Below are positions 8,096 to 17,001 of a DNA stretch of 64,000 bases, in pieces. Where the stretch lies: positions 62,001 to 126,000 of the forward strand of contig NZ_QXEC01000005.1 in NCBI RefSeq assembly GCF_003583405.1, given 5' to 3'. A model generated the notes under the pieces. That model made no database searches, was not told where the DNA came from, and worked only from the letters and a program-made list of their open reading frames with translations. Origin of the DNA: Micromonospora radicis (GTDB lineage Bacteria; Actinomycetota; Actinomycetes; Mycobacteriales; Micromonosporaceae). Made by a program: the position numbers and the translations under genes. Within the stretch, counting starts at the first letter, position 1; each line of letters opens with the position of its first letter.

Positions 8096-9216
8096 CGGCG
8101 GATGCCGGCCCAGTCGTGGTGCCGGCGCACGGTCGACAGGATGAAGTCGAGCACCCGGCGGGACGTGTCGGCCACCTGGTAGTCGACCGGGCAGGGCACC
8201 CCGTCGCGAGCCACCTGGTCGATCGTCACCCGCACCGCCTCCACCACGCCCGCCGGGTCCAGACCGGTCATCACGATGCTGCCGACGTCGAGGGCCTCCG
8301 GCCGCTCCATCGCGTCGCGCAACGTCACGGCCGGGAACCCGACGATGGCCGCCTCCTCGCTGACGGTCCCGCTGTCGGAGAGCGTGCAGCGGGCGTCGGA
8401 CTGTAGGCGTACGTAGTCGATCAGCCCGAACGGTTCGTGGAACGAGATCCCGTCGAGGGTGGTCGCGTCGCTGGTGAGGGCCTCAAGGCGCTTGCGGGTA
8501 CGCGGGTGGGTGGAGACCAGCACCGGAAGGGCCCACTCGTCGCGCACCGCACGGAGGCAGTCCAGCAGCCGGCCGAGCCGCTGCGGGCTGTCCACGTTCT
8601 CCTCCCGGTGTGCGCTGACCACGAAGTAGTCGCCCGGGTTCAGCGCCAGCTGGGACAGGATGGTGGAGTTCTCGACGTCCGCCCGGTAGTGCTCCAGCAC
8701 CTCGCGCATGGGTGAGCCGGTGAGCAGGATCCGGCGCGGGTGCAGCCCCTCGGCGAGCAGGTTGCGGCGGGCGTGCTCGGTGTAGACGAGGTTGAAGTCG
8801 GAGATGTGGTCGACCAGCCGGCGGTTGGTCTCCTCCGGCACGTTCAGGTCGAAACAGCGGTTACCCGCCTCCATGTGGTAGACCGGGACCCGCATCCGCC
8901 GGGCCATCAACGCACCGATGCTGCTGTTGGTGTCCCCCAACACCAGCAGCGCGTCCGGCCGGTAGTCCCGGATCGCCTCCTCCATCCCGGTGAGCACCCC
9001 CGCGAGCACCCGGCCCAGCGACGAGGTGTCGACGTTCAGGAAGCGGTCGGGCTGGCGCAGCCGCAGCTCGGTGAAGAAGATCTCGGACAGGTTCGGATCC
9101 CAGTTCTGCCCGGTGTGCAGCAGGACGTGCTCCACCGTACGGTCGAGCAGGTCCATCACCCGCGACAGCCGGATGATCTCGGGCCGGGTGCCGACCACCG
9201 TCATCACTCGGGTCAT
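8092..9216 (-). CDS. UDP-N-acetylglucosamine 2-epimerase family (WecB/CapG/FnlC type)
   Basis: This 374-residue non-hydrolysing UDP-GlcNAc 2-epimerase family enzyme begins MTVVGTRPEIIRLSRVM. It contains HTGQNWDPNLSEIFF, VLGDTNSS, HMEAGNRCFD, VPEETNRR, VSAHREENVDSPQR and LSDSGTVSEEAAIVGFPA, all family signatures. With the CapE-type dehydratase and RmlD-like reductase nearby, its likely job is the final C2 inversion giving a UDP-2-acetamido-2,6-dideoxy-L-hexose. The ATG at 9216 has GAAGGAG 6 bases upstream. It is on the opposite strand from its pathway partners and divergent from the NAD kinase. WecB-type production of UDP-ManNAc is less likely given the neighbours. Confidence 0.9.
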   Translation of the reverse strand: MTRVMTVVGTRPEIIRLSRVMDLLDRTVEHVLLHTGQNWDPNLSEIFFTELRLRQPDRFLNVDTSSLGRVLAGVLTGMEEAIRDYRPDALLVLGDTNSSIGALMARRMRVPVYHMEAGNRCFDLNVPEETNRRLVDHISDFNLVYTEHARRNLLAEGLHPRRILLTGSPMREVLEHYRADVENSTILSQLALNPGDYFVVSAHREENVDSPQRLGRLLDCLRAVRDEWALPVLVSTHPRTRKRLEALTSDATTLDGISFHEPFGLIDYVRLQSDARCTLSDSGTVSEEAAIVGFPAVTLRDAMERPEALDVGSIVMTGLDPAGVVEAVRVTIDQVARDGVPCPVDYQVADTSRRVLDFILSTVRRHHDWAGIRR

Positions 9217-9406
9217 CACTCGCTCCTTCGACACCCGAACCCGGTCGGGTGGTGGGCTCGATCGCGTCGATGTGGGCCACCGGCGGGTTACGGCCGGGCC
9301 CACCGAAGTGCAACGCGCCGGGTCGGGGCGGGTTACGCGCCGCTCGGGGCCGACCGCCCTAACCGGTACCGCCGTGCGCCCGGCCAGACTGTGGTGAGCT
9401 GGGGAC

Positions 9407-10336
9407 ATGGACCGGATCCGGCTCGGCCTGGTGCTCCACCCCACCCGGGACGTGGCGCCCGTGGTGGACACCGTCGTGGCCTGGGCCGACCGGCACGGCG
9501 CCGACCTGGCGGTACGGGCCGAGGACCGGTCCCGGGTGCCCGGGTCCGTCCGGGCGGTGCCACCGGAGGCACTCGCCGCCGCATCGGACGTGCTGGTGAG
9601 CATCGGCGGCGACGGCACCATGCTGGGCGCCCTGCGGCTGGCCGTGGACGACCCGAAGCCGGTACTCGGCGTGCACCTGGGCAGGCTGGGGTTCCTGGTG
9701 GAGGTGGAGCCGCCCGAGGTGCCGGCGGCCCTGGACCGGATCCGAGCCGGTGACTACACCCTGGAGGGGCACAGCTGCCTGGCCTGCGAGGTGTGCGGCG
9801 ACGACGTGGTCGCGTTCAACGACATCGCCCTGATCCGTACGCCCGGTCAGGGTTTCGTCGCCGCGACCCTGGCCGTGGACGGCCAGCGGTACGGCTACTA
9901 CCGCTGCGACGTGCTCGTGGTCAGTACGCCGACCGGGTCGACCGCCTACAGCTATGCGGCCGGCGGGCCGCTGATCTCGCCGGCGACGCGAGCGGTGGTG
10001 GTGACGCCGAGCGCACCGATGGCCGGCATCTCCCGCGCGGTGGTGCTCTCCCCGGAGGAGACCGTCCGGCTGGAGTTGCGGCCCGACTCCGGCCCGGTCG
10101 CGATCGAGGTGGACGGGCAGGTGATCCGCGAGGGGTCGACGTCGGGGGTGGTGGACATCAGCTACCGCCACGACGCGGGGCTGGTGGTACGCCTCGACCC
10201 GCGCCGCTACCAGGAGCGCAGCCAACTCAAGCTGAGCCTGCTGGACCTGCCACTGCTGCCCGAGCAGCTACGCGAGCTGCTGCCCGAGGGGCTGCGCCGC
10301 CAACTCGGCCGCCGCGGGCTACCTCCCCTGGGCTGA
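9407..10336 (+). CDS. nadK: NAD kinase
   Basis: This 309-residue ATP/polyphosphate-dependent NAD kinase makes NADP+ in the cytoplasm. It carries the conserved GGDGT motif at 67-71 (D69), the LGFLVEVEP segment, FNDIALIR, and the STPTGSTAYSYAAGGPL loop typical of the family. Length is normal for actinobacterial NadK. It is a housekeeping gene embedded in the polysaccharide locus. Actinobacterial nadK is usually beside recN and a TlyA-type methyltransferase, so this position, and possibly this copy, is a second paralogue. That last point is inference only. Confidence 0.95.
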   Translation: MDRIRLGLVLHPTRDVAPVVDTVVAWADRHGADLAVRAEDRSRVPGSVRAVPPEALAAASDVLVSIGGDGTMLGALRLAVDDPKPVLGVHLGRLGFLVEVEPPEVPAALDRIRAGDYTLEGHSCLACEVCGDDVVAFNDIALIRTPGQGFVAATLAVDGQRYGYYRCDVLVVSTPTGSTAYSYAAGGPLISPATRAVVVTPSAPMAGISRAVVLSPEETVRLELRPDSGPVAIEVDGQVIREGSTSGVVDISYRHDAGLVVRLDPRRYQERSQLKLSLLDLPLLPEQLRELLPEGLRRQLGRRGLPPLG

Positions 10337-10422
10337 CGGCGCTCCGGTACCGGCTGTCCCGGAAGGTGCCGGCGGCGGGTACGACCAAGATCGAGATAGC
10401 TCGACTAATCAGACAATCAGGG

Positions 10423-10464
10423 CGACTGTCGGTTTGACGACAGTCGTCCGTCAAGGCGACAGTC
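10423..10464. promoter_or_regulatory. Inverted repeat CGACTGTCG-N6-CGACAGTCG plus a third half site
   Basis: Perfect 9-base arms at 10423-10431 and 10438-10446 are separated by GTTTGA, and a further CGACAGTC lies at 10457-10464. The array is about 120 bases before the start of the dehydratase at 10585 and just upstream of the TTAGGG motif. It resembles a repressor or activator binding array. No regulator can be assigned. Confidence 0.35.
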
Positions 10465-10514
10465 AGCCCGAAAACGTGAAAACGGGACTCCAAGGGTGAA
10501 ACTTCCGCTAGTAG

Positions 10515-10520
10515 TTAGGG
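10515..10520 (+). promoter_or_regulatory. TTAGGG motif upstream of the dehydratase at 10585
   Basis: CTAGTAGTTAGGGGACG lies 65 bases before the ATG at 10585. The TTAGGG core and distance match the sites near 574-579 and 4620-4625, which also precede genes of this polysaccharide locus. Confidence 0.3.
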
Positions 10521-10584
10521 GACGCACGTGGCCCCTGACCTGCCGTAGGTCGCCGTGCGCCATGGACAGGACAGGGAGTCGTAC

Positions 10585-12459
10585 ATGCCGCCGGAAGCAC
10601 AGCGTGTCCAACGAACGGGAGCAATGACCGAACGTTGGTCCAGGGTGAGTCGCCGTACCGTCAGGTTCCTGGCCGCCGACGCCTTCGCCTGGGTCGGTGG
10701 CTTCCTCGTCGCCTGCTGGGCAAGGTACGAGCAGGCACTCCCCGCCGAACAGGCGATCAACGCCGTACTGCTCGGCGGCGCCGCCGCCGTACTGCACTTC
10801 GGGATCGCCGCCCTGCGCCGGGTCTACTCCGGGCGCCAGCCACTGGGCAGCATCGAGGAGGTCCGCGGGATCGTCGGCACCGCCGGCGGCACCGCCGCCG
10901 TCGTGCTGCTCGCCCTGCTCGCCCTCGACGACCGCCCGATCCCCGCCAGCACACCGGTGCTCGGCACCGGCCTGGCCCTGCTACTGATGCTCGGCTTCCG
11001 CTTCGTCCACCGGCACCAGCGTGACCGCGCCATGCGCCCCGACGCCCGGTCGGCGACACCGGTCCTGCTGTTCGGTTTCGGCGAAGCGGGACAGGGACTG
11101 GTCCGCGCGATGCTCGGCGACCCGAAGGGCCGTTACCTGCCCGTCGGCGCGCTCGACGACGACCCGGACAAGCACGACCTGCGCATCGCCGGGGTCCGCG
11201 TACTGGGTGGGCGCGACGAGGTCGCCGACGCGATCCGGCGGACCGGGGCGAGCGCCCTGATCTTCGCCGCGGTCAACGCCGACGCCGCCCTGATCCGGCA
11301 GATCCGGGAAGCCACCCTGCAGACCGGCGCGGCGTTCAAGATCCTGCCGCCGGTCCGCGAACTGGTGGACCACCGGATCACCGTCACCGACGTCCGGGAC
11401 GTGCAGATCAGCGACCTGCTCGGCCGCCGCCCCGTGGTCGGTGACCTGGCCCTGGACGACAACGGGCTCACCGGCCGGCGGATCCTGGTCACCGGCGCCG
11501 GTGGCTCGATCGGCTCGGAGCTGTGCCGGCAGATCATGCGGGCCAACCCGGGCGAGCTGATGATGCTCGACCGCGACGAATCCGCGCTGCACAGCCTGCA
11601 GATGTCGCTGACCGGACGGGCGCTGCTGGACGGCCCGGAACTCGTCCTCGCCGACCTGCGCGACGACGAGGGCATCCGGCGCATCATGCGGGAACGCCGC
11701 CCCGAGATCGTGTTCCACGCCGCGGCGCTGAAGCACCTGACCCTGTTGCAGCGCCACCCCGGCGAGGCGGTCAAGACCAACGTCTGGGGCACCCTCACCG
11801 TCCTCGACGCCTGCCGCGATGTGGCCCGCTTCGTGAACATCTCCACCGACAAGGCCGCCGACCCGATCAGCGTGCTCGGCTACTCCAAGCGGATCACCGA
11901 GATGTTGACCGCCCACGCGGCGGCGAGCCACCCGGGTACCTTCCTCAGTGTCCGCTTCGGCAACGTGCTCAGCAGTCGGGGCTCGGTGGTGACCGCCTTC
12001 CAGCGGCAGATCGAGACCGGGCAACCGCTGACCGTCACCCACCCCGACGTCACCCGGTACCTGATGACCGTCCAGGAGGCGGTCCACCTGGTCCTGCAGG
12101 CGGCGAGCATCGGCCGCGACGGGGAGGCCCTGGTGCTCGACATGGGCGAGCCGGTACGCATCGACGACATCGCCCGCCGGATGGTCGAGCAGGCCACCAA
12201 CCCGGTCGAGATCGTCTACACCGGGCTGCGCCCGGGCGAGAAGCTGCACGAGGACCTGCTGGGCCGGGGCGAGGCCGACCACCGCCCGCTGCACCCGCTG
12301 ATCTCGCACGTCACCGTGCCCGTGCTGGACCCGCTGGAGGTCAGCGGACTCGACCCGTTCGACGAGCCGGACAAGGTCATCGACCAGCTCGCCCGGCTCT
12401 GCGGCGTCGTCGACGACACCGTACTCAAGCCTCCGACGGGCATCCCGCTCGCCCGCTGA
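10585..12459 (+). CDS. Membrane-bound nucleotide-sugar 4,6-dehydratase (CapD/PglF/WbpM type)
   Basis: This 624-residue protein has an N-terminal membrane part (about 4 hydrophobic segments in the first 130 residues), a middle Rossmann domain with LLFGFGEAGQGLVRAML, and a C-terminal dehydratase domain starting at VTGAGGSIGSELCRQI. Such enzymes convert UDP-GlcNAc to UDP-2-acetamido-2,6-dideoxy-4-keto-D-glucose for sugars such as bacillosamine or QuiNAc. In STDKAADPISVLGYSK the catalytic Tyr position is Leu (S420-L431-K435), a variation on the SMK triad of WbpM-like enzymes. The ATG at 10585 follows AGGGAG at 6 bases; GTG 10555 and ATG 10624 are alternatives. A strong bidirectional terminator follows. 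Confidence 0.9.
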   Translation: MPPEAQRVQRTGAMTERWSRVSRRTVRFLAADAFAWVGGFLVACWARYEQALPAEQAINAVLLGGAAAVLHFGIAALRRVYSGRQPLGSIEEVRGIVGTAGGTAAVVLLALLALDDRPIPASTPVLGTGLALLLMLGFRFVHRHQRDRAMRPDARSATPVLLFGFGEAGQGLVRAMLGDPKGRYLPVGALDDDPDKHDLRIAGVRVLGGRDEVADAIRRTGASALIFAAVNADAALIRQIREATLQTGAAFKILPPVRELVDHRITVTDVRDVQISDLLGRRPVVGDLALDDNGLTGRRILVTGAGGSIGSELCRQIMRANPGELMMLDRDESALHSLQMSLTGRALLDGPELVLADLRDDEGIRRIMRERRPEIVFHAAALKHLTLLQRHPGEAVKTNVWGTLTVLDACRDVARFVNISTDKAADPISVLGYSKRITEMLTAHAAASHPGTFLSVRFGNVLSSRGSVVTAFQRQIETGQPLTVTHPDVTRYLMTVQEAVHLVLQAASIGRDGEALVLDMGEPVRIDDIARRMVEQATNPVEIVYTGLRPGEKLHEDLLGRGEADHRPLHPLISHVTVPVLDPLEVSGLDPFDEPDKVIDQLARLCGVVDDTVLKPPTGIPLAR

Positions 12460-12470
12460 AGCACCCGACA

Positions 12471-12513
12471 GGCAAGGGGCCCGCGCGCCGCAACGGCGCG
12501 CGGGCCCCTTGCC
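12471..12513. terminator. Strong bidirectional terminator hairpin
   Basis: A perfect 19-base stem, GGCAAGGGGCCCGCGCGCC with its complement, closes a 5-base GCAAC loop. It lies between the convergent dehydratase (ends 12459) and phosphoglucomutase (ends 12516) and would terminate both, separating the polysaccharide and glucan loci. Confidence 0.85.
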
Positions 12514-12515
12514 GG

Positions 12516-14159
12516 TCAGCCGGCGAGGACCTCGGTGACCAGATCCTGCGCCTCCTGCTGGAGGCGGGCCAGGTGCTCGGGGCCCTGGAACGACTCGGCG
12601 TAGATCTTGTAAACGTCCTCGGTACCGGAGGGCCGGGCGGCGAACCAGCCGCTCTCCGTGGTCACCTTGAGCCCACCGATCGGGGCACCGTTACCCGGGG
12701 CGCTGGTCAGCGTGGCCGTGATCGGTTCGCCGGCCAGCTCGGTGGCCCGCACCTGATCCGGGGAGAGCCGGCCGAGCACCGCCTTCTGCTCCCGGGTCGC
12801 GGGCGCGTCGATCCGGGCGTACGCGGGCGCACCGAACCGGTCCGCCAACGCGGCGAAGTGCTCGCTCGGGGTCCGTCCCGTCACTCCGATGATCTCGGAA
12901 GCGAGCAGGCAGAGCAGGATGCCGTCCTTGTCGGTGGTCCAGGTGCCACCGTCGCGCCGCAGGAACGACGCGCCGGCGCTCTCCTCGCCGCCGAAGCCCA
13001 CCGCGCCGTCGAGCAGCCCCGGCACGAACCACTTGAAGCCGACCGGCACCTCCCACAGCCGACGACCGAGGTCGGCCGCCACCCGGTCGATCATGGACGA
13101 GGAGACCAACGTCTTGCCGACCGCGGCGGCCGGATCCCACCGCTCGCGGGTCCGGAACAGGTGGGCGATCGCCACCGCCAGGTAGTGGTTCGGGTTCATC
13201 AGCCCGGCGTCGGGCGTGACGATGCCGTGCCGGTCGGCGTCGGCGTCGTTGCCGGTGGCCACCTGGTAGTCGGCGCGCACGGCGATCAGCGACGCCATCG
13301 CGTTCGGCGAGGAGCAGTCCATCCGGATCTTGCCGTCCCCGTCCAGGGTCATGAACCGCCAGGTCGGGTCGACGTCCGGGTTGACCACGGTCAGGTCGAG
13401 GCGGTGCCGCTGGGCGATCTCGCCCCAGTAGTCGACGCTGGCCCCGCCGAGCGGGTCGGCGCCGATGCGCACCCCGGCCGCCCGGATCGCGTCCAGGTCG
13501 AGCACGGCCGGCAGGTCGTCGACGTACGCGCCGAGGAAGTCGTACGTGCCGGTGGTGTCGACGGCGCGGGCCCGCGCGTACGGGATGCGCCGGACCTCCT
13601 TGAGCCCGGCGGCGAGGATCGCGTTCGCCCGGTCCTGGATCCACCGGGTGACGTCGGAGTCCGCCGGCCCGCCGTGGGTGGGGTTGTACTTGAACCCGCC
13701 GTCGTCCGGCGGGTTGTGCGACGGCGTGATCACGATGCCGTCGGCCAGCCCGCCGGTGCGACCCCGGTTGTGGGCGAGGATCGCGTGCGAGACCGCCGGG
13801 GTCGGGGTGTAGCCGTCCCGGCTGTCCAGCAGCACGGTGACCTCGTTGGCGGCGAGCACCTCCAGCGCGTCCACGGCCGCCGGGGCGGACAGCGCGTGGG
13901 TGTCCCGGCCGAGGAACAGCGGCCCGTCGACGCCCCGCTCCCGCCGGTAGTCACAGAGCGCCTGGGTGACCGCGAGGATGTGGTCGGAGTTGAACGCGTT
14001 ACGCAGGCTCGACCCACGGTGCCCCGAGGTGCCGAAGGAGACCTGCTGCGCCGGGTCCGCCGGGTCGGGATGCTCGGCGTAGTAGGCCGTCACCAGCCGC
14101 GGTACGTCGACCAGGTCGGCGGGCTGAGCCGGCTGACCGGCCCGCGGATGACTACTCAC
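12516..14159 (-). CDS. pgm: Phosphoglucomutase, alpha-D-glucose phosphate-specific
   Basis: This 547-residue enzyme interconverts glucose 6-phosphate and glucose 1-phosphate in the cytoplasm. It carries [13 protein letters not shown] at the N-terminus, the phosphoserine loop [12 protein letters not shown] (Ser147), [10 protein letters not shown] for metal binding, [11 protein letters not shown] for sugar binding and the C-terminal ARPSGTED phosphate-binding loop. The GTG start follows AGAGG. It lies directly downstream of glgC on the same strand (52 bases), so it can supply glucose 1-phosphate to GlgC, or drain the pathway in reverse. Confidence 0.95.
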   Translation of the reverse strand: MSSHPRAGQPAQPADLVDVPRLVTAYYAEHPDPADPAQQVSFGTSGHRGSSLRNAFNSDHILAVTQALCDYRRERGVDGPLFLGRDTHALSAPAAVDALEVLAANEVTVLLDSRDGYTPTPAVSHAILAHNRGRTGGLADGIVITPSHNPPDDGGFKYNPTHGGPADSDVTRWIQDRANAILAAGLKEVRRIPYARARAVDTTGTYDFLGAYVDDLPAVLDLDAIRAAGVRIGADPLGGASVDYWGEIAQRHRLDLTVVNPDVDPTWRFMTLDGDGKIRMDCSSPNAMASLIAVRADYQVATGNDADADRHGIVTPDAGLMNPNHYLAVAIAHLFRTRERWDPAAAVGKTLVSSSMIDRVAADLGRRLWEVPVGFKWFVPGLLDGAVGFGGEESAGASFLRRDGGTWTTDKDGILLCLLASEIIGVTGRTPSEHFAALADRFGAPAYARIDAPATREQKAVLGRLSPDQVRATELAGEPITATLTSAPGNGAPIGGLKVTTESGWFAARPSGTEDVYKIYAESFQGPEHLARLQQEAQDLVTEVLAG

Positions 14160-14211
14160 GGCGCCTGCCTCTCGTTCGCGACTGCGGGGCTCGCAAGCTC
14201 ACTCCTCGCGC

Positions 14212-15444
14212 TCAAGGCTCCACCTTCTGTCCCTTGCCGATGACCACGATGCCGTTGTCGGAAACGGTGTAACGCTGCCGGTCCCGTTCCAGGTCCACCC
14301 CGATCTCGGCACCTTCGGGCACGTAGACGTTCTTGTCCAGGATGGCCCGCCGGACGACCGCGTGCCGGCCGATCTCGACGCCTTCCATCAGCACCGCGCC
14401 GTCCACGTGCGCCCAGGAGTGCACCTTCACCTTCGGCGCGACGATCGAGTTCTCCACCAGCGAGCCGGAGATCACCGCGCCCGGCGACACCATCGACGCG
14501 ACCGCCCGGCCGACCCGCTCCCCCCACTGGTGGACGAACTTCGCGGGCGGGTACGGCGGCTGCTCGGTGTAGATCGGCCAGTCGAAGTTGTAGAGGTTGA
14601 ACACCGGGTGGACGTTGATCAGGTCCATGTGGGCGTCGTAGAAGGAGTCGAGCGTCCCCACGTCGCGCCAGTAGCCCCGGTCCCGGTCGGTGCTGCCCGG
14701 CACCTCGTTGTCGCGGAAGTCGTAGACGTTCGCCTCGCCGCGCTCGACAAGCATCGGAATGATGCTGCCGCCCATGTCGTGCTTGCTGGTCTTGTCCTCG
14801 GCGTCACGCTCGACCGCGTCGATCAGCGCCCGGGTGGTGAAGACGTAGTTGCCCATCGAGGCGTAGATCTCGTCGGGCGCGTCGGGCAGCCCGACCGCGT
14901 CGGTGGGCTTCTCCCGGAACGCCCGGATCCGCCGGCCGTCCTCGCCGACCTCGATGACGCCGAACTGGTCGGCCGTGGACAGCGGCTGCCGGATGCCGGC
15001 CACGGTCACGCTCGCGCCGGAGGCGATGTGGTCCTCCACCATCTGCCGGGGATCCATCCGGTAGATGTGGTCGGCGCCGAAGACGATCACGTAGTCGGGC
15101 TGCTCGTCGTAGATCAGGTTGAAGCTCTGGTAGATCGCGTCGGCCGAACCGGCGAACCACCACGGGCCGCGGCGCTGCTGCGCCGGCACCGGCGTGACGT
15201 AGTTGCCCAGCAGCGTCGACATCCGCCAGGTCTTGGTGATGTGCCGGTCGAGGGAGTGGGACTTGTACTGGGTCAACACGACGATCTTGAGATAGCCGGC
15301 GTTGGCCAGGTTGGAGAGGACGAAGTCGACCATGCGGTACATCCCGCCGAACGGGACGGCCGGCTTGGCCCGGTCCGTGGTCAACGGCATCAGGCGCTTG
15401 CCTTCTCCGCCGGCCAGGACGATCGCGAGCACCTTGACAGCCAT
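14212..15444 (-). CDS. glgC: Glucose-1-phosphate adenylyltransferase
   Basis: This 410-residue enzyme makes ADP-glucose from ATP and glucose 1-phosphate, the committed step to glycogen and maltose 1-phosphate. Visible motifs are [51 protein letters not shown], the RAFREKP segment and a C-terminal left-handed beta-helix region ([16 protein letters not shown]). Length is typical. It is divergent from the glucosyltransferase at 15516 with only 71 bases between the starts, the arrangement also known for glgC and glgA/glgM in mycobacteria. The ATG is the natural start of [13 protein letters not shown]. Confidence 0.97.
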   Translation of the reverse strand: MAVKVLAIVLAGGEGKRLMPLTTDRAKPAVPFGGMYRMVDFVLSNLANAGYLKIVVLTQYKSHSLDRHITKTWRMSTLLGNYVTPVPAQQRRGPWWFAGSADAIYQSFNLIYDEQPDYVIVFGADHIYRMDPRQMVEDHIASGASVTVAGIRQPLSTADQFGVIEVGEDGRRIRAFREKPTDAVGLPDAPDEIYASMGNYVFTTRALIDAVERDAEDKTSKHDMGGSIIPMLVERGEANVYDFRDNEVPGSTDRDRGYWRDVGTLDSFYDAHMDLINVHPVFNLYNFDWPIYTEQPPYPPAKFVHQWGERVGRAVASMVSPGAVISGSLVENSIVAPKVKVHSWAHVDGAVLMEGVEIGRHAVVRRAILDKNVYVPEGAEIGVDLERDRQRYTVSDNGIVVIGKGQKVEP

Positions 15445-15515
15445 GAGCAGACGCTATCCATCCCGCTGCCGCTTCACCACTCGTACGGGCACACTTCTGC
15501 ACTAGGGTGCCGGGC

Positions 15516-16718
15516 ATGACGGACTCCACACCGCTGCGCGTCGACCTGCTCACCCGGGAGTACCCACCGGAGGTGTACGGCGGCGCCGGGGTGCACGTGG
15601 AGTACCTGGCCCGGGAACTACGCCGGCTGGCCGCGGTGCGGGTGCACTGCTTCGGCGCGCCCCGCACGGAGCCGGGAGTCCAGGCGTACGCCGAACCGGC
15701 GGCTCTGGCCAGCGCGAACGCCGCGCTGCGGACGATGGGGGTGGACCTGGAGATGGCCGCCGGGTGCGCGGGCACGGACGTGGTGCACAGCCACACCTGG
15801 TACGCCAATCTGGCCGGGCACACCGCGAAGCTGCTGCACGGGGTGCCGCACGTGGCCACCGCGCACAGCCTGGAGCCGCTGCGGCCGTGGAAGGCCGAGC
15901 AGCTCGGCGGCGGTTACGCCCTCTCCTCCTGGTGCGAGCGCACCGCCTACGAGTCGGCCGACGCGATCGTGGCGGTCAGCGCCGGCATGCGCCGCGACGT
16001 GCTGGCCGCGTACCCCTCGGTCGACCCGGACCGGGTACACGTGATCTACAACGGCATCGACACCGCGCAGTACGCCCCGGACCGCGGCACCGCCGTACTG
16101 GCCCGGCTGGGCATCGACCCGGCCCGGCCCAGCGTGGTCTACGTCGGGCGGATCACCCGGCAGAAGGGCCTGCCGCACCTGCTGCGGGCCGCCCGTGACC
16201 TGCCCGCCGAGACGCAGCTGGTGCTGCTGGCCGGCGCACCGGACACCCCGGAGATCGCCGCCGAGGTGGCGGGCCTGGTCACCGAGCTGCGGGGCCGCCG
16301 TTCCGGGGTGGTCTGGGTGGCGGAGATGCTGCCGAAGACCGAGGTGATCCAGGTGCTCACCCACGCCACCATCTTCGTCTGCCCGTCGGTCTACGAGCCG
16401 ATGGGCATCGTGAACCTGGAGGCGATGGCCTGCGAGACGGCGGTGGTGGCGACCGCCACCGGCGGCATTCCCGAGGTGGTCGCCGACGGCGAGACCGGCC
16501 TGCTGGTCCCGATCGAGCAGTCTCCCGACGGCACCGGCCGCCCGGTGGACCCGGCCCGCTTCGAGGCCGACCTGGCGGCCCGGCTGAACGAGCTGCTGGC
16601 GGATCCCGAACGGGCCGCCACGCTGGGGCGCGCCGGCCGCCAGCGCGCCGTCGAGCACTTCTCCTGGGACGCGATCGCCCGCCAGACGTTGGACCTCTAC
16701 CGCTCGCTGTCGCGGTAA
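15516..16718 (+). CDS. glgM: ADP-glucose-dependent glucosyltransferase: maltose-1-phosphate synthase (GlgM) or glycogen synthase (GlgA)
   Basis: This 400-residue GT4 enzyme begins with LTREYPPEVYGGAGVHVEYLA and has VAVSAGMRRDVL, YVGRITRQKGL and VCPSVYEPMGIVNLEAMACE with the EX7E motif. Actinobacterial proteins of this type, encoded divergently from glgC, were long called glycogen synthase. In mycobacteria the enzyme was shown to join ADP-glucose and glucose 1-phosphate into alpha-maltose 1-phosphate. With glgE as the next gene on this strand, GlgM activity is more likely than classical GlgA. The ATG at 15516 is preferred over GTG 15507. TAGGGT just upstream could be a -10, giving a very short leader. 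Confidence 0.9.
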   Translation: MTDSTPLRVDLLTREYPPEVYGGAGVHVEYLARELRRLAAVRVHCFGAPRTEPGVQAYAEPAALASANAALRTMGVDLEMAAGCAGTDVVHSHTWYANLAGHTAKLLHGVPHVATAHSLEPLRPWKAEQLGGGYALSSWCERTAYESADAIVAVSAGMRRDVLAAYPSVDPDRVHVIYNGIDTAQYAPDRGTAVLARLGIDPARPSVVYVGRITRQKGLPHLLRAARDLPAETQLVLLAGAPDTPEIAAEVAGLVTELRGRRSGVVWVAEMLPKTEVIQVLTHATIFVCPSVYEPMGIVNLEAMACETAVVATATGGIPEVVADGETGLLVPIEQSPDGTGRPVDPARFEADLAARLNELLADPERAATLGRAGRQRAVEHFSWDAIARQTLDLYRSLSR

Positions 16719-16831
16719 GGGGAAGGGCGCGGGGCTGCCCGGCGCGGCGGCCGGCTGGCCCCACCAACCAGCCCGCACCCGCAGCACTCCACCCGGGACG
16801 TCGCCGGACCGGCATCCCCGACCCCTCGTGA

Positions 16832-16876
16832 ATCTTGGACACTTACCGTTCGCGAGTAACGGAAACTGTCCAAGAT
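16832..16876. terminator. Palindromic hairpin between glgM and glgE
   Basis: Perfect 10-base arms ATCTTGGACA and TGTCCAAGAT flank an inner 5-base stem CCGTT/AACGG with a 7-base loop. It sits 113 bases after the glgM stop and 125 bases before glgE. It lacks a T-tract, so it may be a terminator, an operator or a dispersed palindromic element. CCAAGATCTGG is repeated once more about 75 bases further on (near 16945). Confidence 0.45.
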
Positions 16877-17001
16877 CTGGGGGCAGCAGCCGACGCGGGT
16901 ACGGCGCGGAAGCAGCACGGTGCGGCGCGGGGGGCTGGCGGCCAAGATCTGGTTCGACGGTCGGACGAGCGCGAGGGGATCTCGCACAGTAGGTTGAGGC
17001 G

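Noticed and set aside
11523..14243. A 906-codon plus-strand open frame across the dehydratase end and phosphoglucomutase
   Set aside because: It runs through the terminator hairpin and opposite pgm, with non-protein-like composition.
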